In this document: positions 26,626-33,190 of the stretch, in pieces
Position numbering within the stretch: position 1 is the stretch's first letter
Layout: each line of letters opens with the position of its first letter
Origin: Deinococcus hopiensis KR-140
GTDB taxonomy: Bacteria; Deinococcota; Deinococci; Deinococcales; Deinococcaceae
Direction: 5' to 3'
Assembly (NCBI GenBank): GCA_943327755.2
Contig: CALPYF020000006.1
Location: 103,062-167,061, forward strand
Length of the DNA stretch: 64,000 bases
Program-made: the position numbers and the translations under genes
The notes under the pieces: model-generated
Told to the model about the DNA's origin: nothing
What the model saw: only the letters and a program-made list of their open reading frames with translations
Databases searched by the model: none

Positions 26626-27284
26626 TTCCCCTTAATATATCTTTGATTCACTATATAATCTTCAAATGCATCGATTATGGACTCGCATAATGCATCATAT
26701 TCATTAAGTGTAATTTCCAAGCTGTTCCTCGTGTAGAGCCTCCCTATCTCTTCCGTCGTCTGTCGTCCGTGCGCTATAGCGTTCCTATGATCAGTAACTG
26801 TGGTTATCTTCTGTGCCATTATGGGATTGACATTGATTACTACCGGGATTTCAAACACTTCCCAAATCGCTTTAATGTGCTTGTATTTAATATTACCACC
26901 AGGAATCGGTAAAATCGAAGTGCTCACATTGATAACTTCGGAGGAAGAGATGGCAGAAAAGAGATTGATTCTCTTTTGCCATACTTTATCGGGGCCACAG
27001 TTCGATAAAGCACTTGCCTCAGCATCTAGGACAACAGAGAGAACGATATCTTTAATATCTGATTTCTTAGCCAAGCTGAGATTCATATTCTCGAGCACCT
27101 TTTGTATACATTCGGTTACAATATGCTCAAACATCGCATAAAGAGATATAAAGAATAAACCCTTCGTTTGAATTGAATATGGACGCGTGGGGTCTGTAGG
27201 CGTGTTCGGTACTGCCATTAACAGTGATCGCATTTCAAGGACGCGGTCAGTCAAATATTGCCGAGTATCAGAGAGTATCGCCAT
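26622..27284 (-). CDS. HEPN-domain protein (MAE_28990-like), candidate RNase effector
   Basis: A 220-aa helical protein. HRNAIAHG at residues 166-173 gives the HEPN motif R167-N-x3-H172 that forms the RNase centre in active members. The layout (helix with FEHIVTECI, long middle, RNxxxH in the last helix pair) fits the MAE_28990/RiboL-PSP-type HEPN group. The start overlaps the end of the DUF262 gene by 17 nt; TAAATT 5 nt upstream is a weak possible internal promoter. Such proteins are known RNase toxins in defence and toxin-antitoxin systems; activity here is inferred. Confidence 0.7.
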   Translation of the reverse strand: MAILSDTRQYLTDRVLEMRSLLMAVPNTPTDPTRPYSIQTKGLFFISLYAMFEHIVTECIQKVLENMNLSLAKKSDIKDIVLSVVLDAEASALSNCGPDKVWQKRINLFSAISSSEVINVSTSILPIPGGNIKYKHIKAIWEVFEIPVVINVNPIMAQKITTVTDHRNAIAHGRQTTEEIGRLYTRNSLEITLNEYDALCESIIDAFEDYIVNQRYIKGN

Positions 27285-28311
27285 TAGTAAATTTAGAGAA
27301 TCCGAACTGAAGTCTATCTTTAACCATTTTATTTGTATTAGTTCCTTCTTTCGTTATTTCTAGAAGCTCCTTAGATGATATCCAGTCCCTTACTCCATCC
27401 GTAACAATATTTTTATTCTTCACATAAGCCAGCGCAGCTCCAACAGCCACGGCTTCGTAAAGATTCGCCGGAGTCGCATTCCTACCACGAGTGATTCCTT
27501 CCGGCAGAGCTTCGCGCAAGACTCTAAACACCTCTCTAAATATAGTTCGACCTTCCTTATAATTAAACTTATTACTTGCCAAATCCATGAAATCGTTAAG
27601 GAAATCATTTACAGAGTGCTCAAACTTATCATAAGCATATAAATAAGCAAAGAATCGAAGAACTAAATCTTCATTCTTCAAGGCATCTTCTTTAGTTACC
27701 GGGACTTTGACTATCTCTCTGAAATTATCGTCACTGGCCATCTCTTTTAAAAAATTATTAAATCTTCCTCTATACACACAATTCCGTATTTCTTGCTGAG
27801 AGAGCTTTACTCCCCCCGTGTTAAGTCGCTCGAACAAATCAAATCTTACCTTCTTATCGCTTTTATCAGTAATGGTAGTAACTTTCAGTGGCCTGAGCCT
27901 AAAGCCAGTTTGAATTGAAGCCGGCAGGTCATCAAATCCCTTGCCATTGAATGCTTCAAGCTTTTTTAAGCCCCTTAATCTCAATCCAGATCCGAGACCA
28001 AGAATTTCCCTCGCACCATCATCCCCAGCAAAATGTAACAGCGAACTCAAGCGCTGTACACCATCAATCAACTCCCACGTTCCATCTCGATTTGCAGCCA
28101 TGTACAAACTTGGAACAGGAATGCCTAAGAAAATAGATTCAATCAACTCCGACTGTCTATCCGCCTCCCATCTAAATTTTCTTTGATAAACAGGAGCTAT
28201 ATCGATTGTTTCGTCTGCCACCAATGATATTAATTCCTTGACAGTCATATCAAACGTATCAAAATCAACCTTGCGCCGCTGCTTGTTGAGCTGTTCTGCT
28301 AAATCTTCCAT
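27268..28311 (-). CDS. DUF262 (GmrSD-N / ParB-like NTPase) protein
   Basis: A 347-aa protein with the DUF262 signature: YQRKFRW at residue 42 and DGVQR at 83-87, the motif needed for nucleotide hydrolysis in relatives such as SspE and GmrS. Conserved FERLNTGGVKLSQQEIRNCVY follows near residue 160. Unlike GmrSD or SspE, no C-terminal DUF1524 HNH nuclease is present; the protein ends after a helical domain. The linked HEPN protein may supply the missing effector. GAGG lies 6 nt before the ATG. Confidence 0.8.
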   Translation of the reverse strand: MEDLAEQLNKQRRKVDFDTFDMTVKELISLVADETIDIAPVYQRKFRWEADRQSELIESIFLGIPVPSLYMAANRDGTWELIDGVQRLSSLLHFAGDDGAREILGLGSGLRLRGLKKLEAFNGKGFDDLPASIQTGFRLRPLKVTTITDKSDKKVRFDLFERLNTGGVKLSQQEIRNCVYRGRFNNFLKEMASDDNFREIVKVPVTKEDALKNEDLVLRFFAYLYAYDKFEHSVNDFLNDFMDLASNKFNYKEGRTIFREVFRVLREALPEGITRGRNATPANLYEAVAVGAALAYVKNKNIVTDGVRDWISSKELLEITKEGTNTNKMVKDRLQFGFSKFTNGDTL

Positions 28312-28448
28312 GTCATCCTCGCAAACTCGTTATAGAGCCAACCGTCATCATCTTCTACCCAATCCCTTACTGAGGATGAATCACGCACAGATACAGGCAG
28401 TAGTCGCTTTGGGGTTGTCTGTGGAACACAATCCCACACCAAACCCAT
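28299..28448 (-). CDS. Possible small leader gene of the DUF262 unit
   Basis: A 49-codon frame (MGLVWDCVPQTTPKRLL... ending FARMTWKI) with balanced acidic/aromatic content in its second half. Its stop lies 13 nt inside the DUF262 gene in another frame, as in coupled genes. An in-frame ATG three codons earlier is possible. The ribosome site is weak (AAGG adjacent to the ATG). It could equally be the remnant of a longer gene. Confidence 0.35.
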   Translation of the reverse strand: MGLVWDCVPQTTPKRLLPVSVRDSSSVRDWVEDDDGWLYNEFARMTWKI

Positions 28449-28500
28449 CCTTGTCATCCGAATGTGGCAAGCAGTGATAGCCAGTACGGTGCACGCAGCC

Positions 28501-28540
28501 TAAACCGCCCCCGATGGAAGGGGCGGCATTTTTGCCGCCA
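28501..28540 (-). terminator. Terminator after the 78-aa gene
   Basis: On the minus strand CCGCCCC and GGGGCGG (7 bp) pair across an 8-nt loop, followed by TTTA. A second perfect hairpin GGCGGCA/TGCCGCC (28,523-28,539) overlaps it, so alternative folds are possible. Confidence 0.55.
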
Positions 28541-28551
28541 TTCACCGCCAT

Positions 28552-28788
28552 TTACCGGCACGCCACCTCTTGACCTACTTCCATACCCATTTCCAGACAG
28601 GCTAGGGCCTGCACTGCCCTCATGTCCCCAAGCCGTGCAGCGAGTCCCAGAACTGCCACTGCATAGGCCCGCGTGCGATCCCCTGGGTACCCAAATGTGC
28701 CGTTCTCTCGCAAGAGAGACGCTGGACTCACGCCCTGCCGGATACGGTCAAGCAACCAGTCTAGGCCCCACAGGGCAGCAGCAATCAC
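28552..28788 (-). CDS. Small unknown protein, short paralogue of 23,058 gene
   Basis: A 78-aa helical protein, GTG start with GAAGGGAG 7 nt upstream. DRIRQGVSPASLLRENG and AYAVAVLGLAARLGDMRAVQAL repeat the pattern of the C-terminal part of the 179-aa protein at 23,058-23,597. It is therefore a one-domain version of the same phage family. Both copies are followed by a similar CCGCCCC-type terminator. Function unknown. Confidence 0.6.
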   Translation of the reverse strand: MIAAALWGLDWLLDRIRQGVSPASLLRENGTFGYPGDRTRAYAVAVLGLAARLGDMRAVQALACLEMGMEVGQEVACR

Positions 28789-28845
28789 GTCGCTCCCTTC
28801 TCTATCGTGTCTCCTGCGCGGGCACCCACATACCCGTGGGGCAAC

Positions 28846-29556
28846 CTATTCAGAAGAGGCTATTACCTCTACTCTTGGCATTACGCTCGTCTCAGGAATC
28901 CACCTCTGTAGCTGCAAGGCCCGCAGGACAGGCAGCGCCTGAGTGAACGCACTTCCTGCCATGAGTAGAAAGATCCCAAAGATGACCAGAGCCGCCACCA
29001 GAAAAACGAACGCACTGGAGCCGGATGTGTCTCTGAACAAGCGGAGTAACGGGGCCGTGTAGTAATACCCTGCCCCGAACGTCACCAATCCCAGACCAAA
29101 GAAACCACACATGAAGCCGACGAAAACGCGGTTGACGCCCCGCACAATTTGCCCATCTGCACCTTGCTTCAAGAAGGGCTCCGCCAGACGGATGTCTTTC
29201 CACGCGTACCTCCCCCCAACTGCCCGGTGGAGTAAGGCAAGTTCCTGACGGCGTTTGTGCGAAGCATTGATGCCAGTGAGATCCAAGAAGATCAGGCGGT
29301 GACGTTCCTCTTCCAAAAGATCTTTCACCTCAGCGGTACTCTCTGCTGCACTCCACTCCGTAACCTGCCTCAACCTGCTGTGGCGGCGCAATTCAAACGG
29401 GGTCACGAAGTTCGTGTAAGTCGTAAGGTAAGACTGGAAAATTCGCGAAACGACGAAGGCTAGGGTGAGTAGTACCACAAGCCATATAGGAAATCCGCCT
29501 TTGCTCAGGCTCAAAACAGAGTCAACGATCTCTTTCAACACTTGCCCCCCCGCCAT
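28846..29556 (-). CDS. Membrane protein with cytoplasmic domain, unknown
   Basis: A 236-aa protein with one N-terminal helix (FPIWLVVLLTLAFVV, residue 22), a soluble charged region at residues 50-135 (TAEVKDLLEEERHRLIFLD), then two hydrophobic helices (VFVGFMCGFFGLGLVTFGAGYYY and AFVFLVAALVIFGIFLLMAGSAF). This soluble-plus-membrane layout is seen among prophage exclusion and abortive-infection proteins, but I recognise no family. It is divergent from the 148-aa gene at 29,618. Confidence 0.6.
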   Translation of the reverse strand: MAGGQVLKEIVDSVLSLSKGGFPIWLVVLLTLAFVVSRIFQSYLTTYTNFVTPFELRRHSRLRQVTEWSAAESTAEVKDLLEEERHRLIFLDLTGINASHKRRQELALLHRAVGGRYAWKDIRLAEPFLKQGADGQIVRGVNRVFVGFMCGFFGLGLVTFGAGYYYTAPLLRLFRDTSGSSAFVFLVAALVIFGIFLLMAGSAFTQALPVLRALQLQRWIPETSVMPRVEVIASSE

Positions 29557-29580
29557 GACATTTTTACGTTCTGCACATGA

Positions 29581-29610
29581 TTGATTTTATCCACTGTATT
29601 CACTTATAAC
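29581..29610 (+). promoter_or_regulatory. Promoter for 148-aa moron
   Basis: TTGATT (29,581-29,586), 18-nt spacer, TATAAC (29,605-29,610), then 7 nt to the ATG: a leaderless sigma70-type promoter. Confidence 0.65.
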
Positions 29611-29617
29611 TAAAGGC

Positions 29618-30064
29618 ATGGCTTACGTCAAATTGAGCGAGCAGGTTCAAAAACTCAGCAACCCCCAGCGCAGCGATACGTTTATCAAGTTGTTCCAAGA
29701 GGCCGTGCGCTCCGGCAAGATTGACGGCGCGTACCTCCCTGAACGCTTCACGATGCCCAAACAGTTCACCCGCAGGGGCAGCGAAGACACCTATCAGAAG
29801 GACACCCGCGAGATGATCTTCGATCACACGCCCGAGTTTGACGAGTGGTTTGAAGAAACGAACCGCGAACTGGCTGCCGCTCGCCGTGGTGGCACAGTCA
29901 AACCCAGCGTGGAGGCCATCGAGTCTGGCCTCGTGGACTTCAAAGATCTCGTCGCGCAGACCCGACAGAAGATGCAGGCCAGTTACGAGAAGGGGCAGGC
30001 CCTTGGCAACAGCCGCAAGAGCGCAAGCACGTCAACCAGCAAGAAGAGTAAGCCGAAGAAATAA
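29618..30064 (+). CDS. Unknown basic protein, single-gene moron
   Basis: A 148-aa protein with folded first half (MAYVKLSEQVQKLSNPQRSDTF) and a C-terminal tail of Ser/Thr/Lys (SASTSTSKKSKPKK). It has its own promoter and is followed by a 21-bp terminator, so it is a self-contained unit against the direction of neighbouring genes. The basic tail suggests nucleic-acid contact. Family not recognised. Confidence 0.65.
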   Translation: MAYVKLSEQVQKLSNPQRSDTFIKLFQEAVRSGKIDGAYLPERFTMPKQFTRRGSEDTYQKDTREMIFDHTPEFDEWFEETNRELAAARRGGTVKPSVEAIESGLVDFKDLVAQTRQKMQASYEKGQALGNSRKSASTSTSKKSKPKK

Positions 30065-30077
30065 CTTCACCTAAATC

Positions 30078-30128
30078 AATTAGAATAGGATGGTATGCCC
30101 AATTGCATACCATCCTATTCTAATTTTT
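30078..30128 (+). terminator. Very long perfect-stem terminator
   Basis: A 21-bp perfect inverted repeat (AATTAGAATAGG... / ...CCTATTCTAATT) around CCAATT, followed on the plus strand by TTTT. It ends the 148-aa gene; it could also act on minus-strand transcription leaving the homing-endonuclease-like gene. Confidence 0.85.
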
Positions 30129-30151
30129 AGATGCCATTTGATGAAGTGGAA

Positions 30152-31078
30152 TTATATCCATCCGGGTACTATATTTTTCATCTTCTTAGAGAGAGCGTTA
30201 TATTCCTTTGAATCTACAACTATCAGCTTCACCGCAGGATGATACTTTGCCATCCTCTTAATTTTAGTTCTGCTGCGTTCATCCATCCAGCCTTTGATTT
30301 CGTAGTAAACATATTCACCATCAGTCTCCGTCACGCGGAAGTCAGGTAGATATGAAACGCACCCCCGTTTTATACCGTCAAACCAAAAGGTTTCAGCCTC
30401 AAACTCCCATTCCAAAATCTTACCCAAACTTTTAAGCCACTGCAAATAATTAGCATAATTTACTTCCCAAGAACTTCGGAAATAAATCTTCCTTCCGCCA
30501 ATTATATGCCAGCCTGCTTTCCAAGAAGATTTGAGACGTTGTGGCGGGAGAATTCCCCTCTCCGCTCTAGTCCTCATAATCTTCAAGTTGCGGGCCTCTT
30601 TTTCCTCCTCAGAACGCATAGCCCAAGCCTTAAGGCCAGCCTGACTAATGCGGTCTAACGCATCATTACTGTGTTTCTTTCCCGCCATGCCCCGTGCATG
30701 ACCATGGACTTTCTGATGAGCCTGAAGCCGCTTTCCCCCGGCCTGACCAGCACGCAGAGACTTAGACCTTTCGCTTCTAGAGACAGTAAGTCCTAGTCGA
30801 AATGCCCTCATATGAATACCGTGGACACTGCGATGAAGCGTCGAGGCGAGAATAGCGATATCAAATTTTTCAGGTGGAGTCTCACGGTAAAAAGCAGTCA
30901 CCTGAGCATCTTCTTCCGCCGTCCATTTCTCTGCGTTGAGTCTGTAGCCTGCTCTCTTGAGTGCATGCTGGATAGTTGAGTGTGAGCACCCATACTGCGC
31001 AGCCACTTTGTGAACACTGCCCAACTCTTGGTATGAACGCCAGACTTGCTCAATATCAGCAAATTCGATACGCTTCAT
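30152..31078 (-). CDS. Homing-endonuclease-like protein (PD-(D/E)XK, HTH)
   Basis: A 308-aa protein. Residues 1-110 hold two DNA-binding HTH-like units (VHKVAAQYGCSHSTIQHALKRAGY; HRSVHGIHMRAFRLGL). The middle is Arg/Lys-rich. Residues 200-290 carry a nuclease fold: SSWEVNYANYLQWL, WEFEAETFWF, then SYLPDFRV...YYEIKGW, giving PD followed by E-x-K. The start overlaps the RusA-like stop as ATGA. Lower GC than neighbours points to transfer. A free-standing mobile endonuclease next to an essential phage gene is the best reading. Confidence 0.7.
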   Translation of the reverse strand: MKRIEFADIEQVWRSYQELGSVHKVAAQYGCSHSTIQHALKRAGYRLNAEKWTAEEDAQVTAFYRETPPEKFDIAILASTLHRSVHGIHMRAFRLGLTVSRSERSKSLRAGQAGGKRLQAHQKVHGHARGMAGKKHSNDALDRISQAGLKAWAMRSEEEKEARNLKIMRTRAERGILPPQRLKSSWKAGWHIIGGRKIYFRSSWEVNYANYLQWLKSLGKILEWEFEAETFWFDGIKRGCVSYLPDFRVTETDGEYVYYEIKGWMDERSRTKIKRMAKYHPAVKLIVVDSKEYNALSKKMKNIVPGWI

Positions 31079-31470
31079 TTTGTAGACCCCCTAACGGTCT
31101 GCCGATGCCCGGACAGTGTTAGCCGCACTGATGTTCCGGGTTTCCGCTTCTTCATCATATCAGAAAACACAGTCCAGGTCGCCATAAACCTCCCCTTCCT
31201 GACGTTCTCCGGGTCGTTGTGCGTGCCGTCCGCGAACCAGCACCAGATGTCCACCCGCACCGGCTGTCCCTGTGTGGGCTGCGGCAGACCGGCGGGGGCG
31301 TGCTCGCGGACGTGATCCTTCCAGGCGTGGTACTCGTTCATGCGCGTCCAGTTGGGCCGCGCGCCCTTCGTGTAGTACCCCACCAGCTTGGGCCGCAGCG
31401 GCTTGGTGCGGTCGATCTTCCCGGCGGTCGTGCGGGCACAGGGCAGCGCGGGGATGGTGAAGCGCGTCAC
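31075..31470 (-). CDS. RusA-like Holliday junction resolvase
   Basis: A 131-aa protein in a phage replication region. DGTHNDPENVRKGRFMATW around residues 82-100 resembles the metal-binding acidic/Lys segment of RusA (usually D-x-D-N-x3-K). The N-terminal strand, the Arg/Lys-rich region and short length also fit. It starts with GTG overlapping the upstream stop and ends inside the start of the endonuclease-like gene. The expected later Asp is not clear, so activity is uncertain. It would resolve branched replication intermediates before packaging. Confidence 0.6.
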   Translation of the reverse strand: MTRFTIPALPCARTTAGKIDRTKPLRPKLVGYYTKGARPNWTRMNEYHAWKDHVREHAPAGLPQPTQGQPVRVDIWCWFADGTHNDPENVRKGRFMATWTVFSDMMKKRKPGTSVRLTLSGHRQTVRGSTK

Positions 31471-31964
31471 TGGCGTCCCTCGGGCGTTTCTGCGTGCGCG
31501 CCCTGATCATCAGTGATAGGACGGGGGGTATGAGTCTTTCCGACCGGCAGGGCAAGTGGTACGTCGCGCTGATGCTCGTGTACGGGATTGCCACCCTCGT
31601 GGACTGGTTCCTCGTGCCGGATGGGTACGAGTGGCGATGGGTGAACTTCGGCCTGGGTCAATTGAAGCTGGCGGCCGTCCTTGGGCTGGCGGCCATGTGG
31701 TCGCGCCACCGCTGGGTACACACTCTTCTGGTGATCGTGTGGGTGGGCATGGCGATCATCGGCTGGCCCCGGTCGCTGTAACGCCGCGCGGTAAACGCGC
31801 ACGGTCCGGCTGGTCAGCTCGCCCAGCTGCGCGAGTTCAGCCAGGAGCTTCCGGGTGTAGTTGTGCGAGAGGCCCAGGCGCACCGCGTAGTGATTCGCGG
31901 GCCGTCCGGGGTCCTTGCGGACCAGGGCAAGCAGATTCTGCATGTCCGTCGCGCGGGTGATCAC
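31467..31964 (-). CDS. Small winged-HTH protein with long low-quality tail
   Basis: Residues 1-62 (NLLALVRKDPGRPANHYAVRLGLSHNYTRKLLAELAQLGEL) form a winged helix-turn-helix, so the gene is real at its 5' end. Residues 63-165 are His/Pro/Gln-rich and exactly antisense to a membrane-protein frame on the other strand. Yet its GTG start and TGA stop both form GTGA overlaps with neighbours, arguing that the whole frame is translated. The C-terminal part may be unstructured. Likely an early regulator. Confidence 0.5.
   Translation of the reverse strand: MITRATDMQNLLALVRKDPGRPANHYAVRLGLSHNYTRKLLAELAQLGELTSRTVRVYRAALQRPGPADDRHAHPHDHQKSVYPAVARPHGRQPKDGRQLQLTQAEVHPSPLVPIRHEEPVHEGGNPVHEHQRDVPLALPVGKTHTPRPITDDQGAHAETPEGRQ
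31530..31781 (+). CDS. Small three-helix membrane protein nested antisense
   Basis: An 83-aa frame with textbook membrane composition: WYVALMLVYGIATLVDWFLV, LGQLKLAAVLGLAAMW and WVHTLLVIVWVGMAIIGW. The ATG is preceded by GGACGGGGGG. It lies wholly inside the antisense of the HTH gene. The plus-strand composition looks more protein-like than the minus-strand one in this interval, but transcription evidence is needed. Confidence 0.45.
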   Translation: MSLSDRQGKWYVALMLVYGIATLVDWFLVPDGYEWRWVNFGLGQLKLAAVLGLAAMWSRHRWVHTLLVIVWVGMAIIGWPRSL

Positions 31965-32275
31965 GGGGTACCTCCGAGCGCCAGGGCCTGAGATACTGCG
32001 GTGTGTCCGATTTCTGGTTGAGAAGTCTGCTGCTGCTCGTGATTCTCGTCGCGGTCAGCTTCGGTCTGGATCGCCTGTGCGTGAAGCCCTGGCAGCGGTT
32101 CGCGGTGATGTTCATCGTGACAGGTGGCGTCCTGCTCGGCTGGGACGCGGTGCGCGGTCCCGTCACGTAACGCCGGGTTCTGCTCGCTGCCACTCAGGGC
32201 GAACTCGCTGCCCGCCCCGGCCAGCAGCGCGTCTTCGGCTTTCTTCGGGGTGCTCTTGCTGTCTTTTGCGGTCAT
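31961..32275 (-). CDS. Small unknown early protein with antisense-overlapped tail
   Basis: A 104-aa protein beginning MTAKDSKSTPKKAEDALLAGAG. Residues 1-38 look natural; residues 39-104 are Gln/His/Glu-rich and antisense to a membrane frame on the plus strand. Its stop forms GTGA with the HTH start, implying coupling. No family recognised. Confidence 0.4.
   Translation of the reverse strand: MTAKDSKSTPKKAEDALLAGAGSEFALSGSEQNPALRDGTAHRVPAEQDATCHDEHHREPLPGLHAQAIQTEADRDENHEQQQTSQPEIGHTAVSQALALGGTP
32003..32170 (+). CDS. Small two-helix membrane protein nested antisense
   Basis: A 55-aa frame: VSDFWLRSLLLLVILVAVSF, then QRFAVMFIVTGGVLLGW. GATACT 5 nt upstream of the GTG would give a leaderless transcript. 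It is nested antisense to the 104-aa gene, repeating the arrangement at 31,530. Confidence 0.4.
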   Translation: MSDFWLRSLLLLVILVAVSFGLDRLCVKPWQRFAVMFIVTGGVLLGWDAVRGPVT

Positions 32276-32277
32276 GG

Positions 32278-32913
32278 TTAGGCCCTCCCGTCGTGGGTCT
32301 GGTGTGACTTGAGGTCGGTCAGGTAGTACCGGCACTGGCGGTTCAGGAGCAGCGTGGCGAGGCCGTGCAGGTGGAAGTCGGCACTGGCCTGCGTGCTGAA
32401 TGTGGGCAGGAACTTGGTGCGGTTCGGGTCGTCGTCCTCGCCGTGCCAGTTCTGCTCGATGGCCGCCCAGGTGAAGGGGAGGCATTTGAGTTCCCAGGCG
32501 GCGTGGCTGCCCCAGGGTTCGATTTCGTGGGCGTCGGGTATGGCGAGGTCCCGGTAGGCGGGCCAGCAGGTACGGAGGGCGGCGACGGCGCGTTCACGGG
32601 CGGCTTTGAGTGCTTCGCCTTCCAGGTCCTGGCACTTGATGAGGTAGGCGCAGAGTTTGGGGAGGCGTTCGGTGTCGAGGTAGCCCTGGGGGAACTGGGC
32701 GGTGTAGGGGTCACCGACTTGCTGGATGAGGCAGCGGGTGCAGACGTGGTAGTAGGCGAGCAGCGCGGCCTCGTCGCCGTGGATGGCGGGGTCGTCCTGT
32801 TTGAGGGTGGCCCACTCGGTGTCCAGTTGATCGAGGATGGCCTTGACGAGGTTCCCGGCGGTCTTGGGCTTGCCAGTGCTCGCGCTGGGCTTCTTGGTGC
32901 CGGTCAGGGGCAT
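32278..32913 (-). CDS. Unknown early protein, 211 aa
   Basis: A soluble protein with a Lys/Ser/Thr-rich start (TGTKKPSASTGKPKTAGN) and a helical body (LDQLDTEWATLKQDD; AALLAYYHVCTRCLIQQVG; EALKAARERAVAALRTCWPAYRD). AGGGG lies 7 nt before the ATG. It is the first gene after the repeat cluster and reads away from it, so it may act in replication. No family recognised. Confidence 0.6.
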   Translation of the reverse strand: MPLTGTKKPSASTGKPKTAGNLVKAILDQLDTEWATLKQDDPAIHGDEAALLAYYHVCTRCLIQQVGDPYTAQFPQGYLDTERLPKLCAYLIKCQDLEGEALKAARERAVAALRTCWPAYRDLAIPDAHEIEPWGSHAAWELKCLPFTWAAIEQNWHGEDDDPNRTKFLPTFSTQASADFHLHGLATLLLNRQCRYYLTDLKSHQTHDGRA

Positions 32914-32933
32914 ACAGACCCCTCTGGGCGCAC

Positions 32934-33188
32934 GGGTGACAAGTTGGGTGACATGTTGATTTGAGAACTTGTCACCGCCTTGCAGCCGCGCCCAGTCGCA
33001 TTCCAGGGGGTGCGGGTGACAGGTGACAGCCCCTGGGGGGGAGACTTGCGTGTTTTCTCTTCTTCTCTTACTTCTCGTACGTGCTTATAGAAAAACCTGT
33101 CACCTGTCACCCGTCCCAGAAAGAGACGGCTGAGCGCGGCTTTTTCGGGTGACAGGTTCGATTTCAAACCTGTCATCAACTTGTCACC
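32934..33188. repeat. Cluster of ten TGACA repeats: candidate phage origin or operator array
   Basis: Ten copies of TGACA (five in each orientation) lie in a 277-nt non-coding gap. Full units follow GGGTGACA(A/G/T)GTT. Two tandem units sit at 32,934-32,957 and inverted copies at 32,966, 33,167 and 33,178. Two doubled units, GGGTGACAGGTGACAG (33,014) and its inverse (33,095-33,112), flank an AT-rich pyrimidine tract. The position beside the primase-helicase fits iterons of an origin. Confidence 0.7.
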
Positions 33189-33190
33189 GG

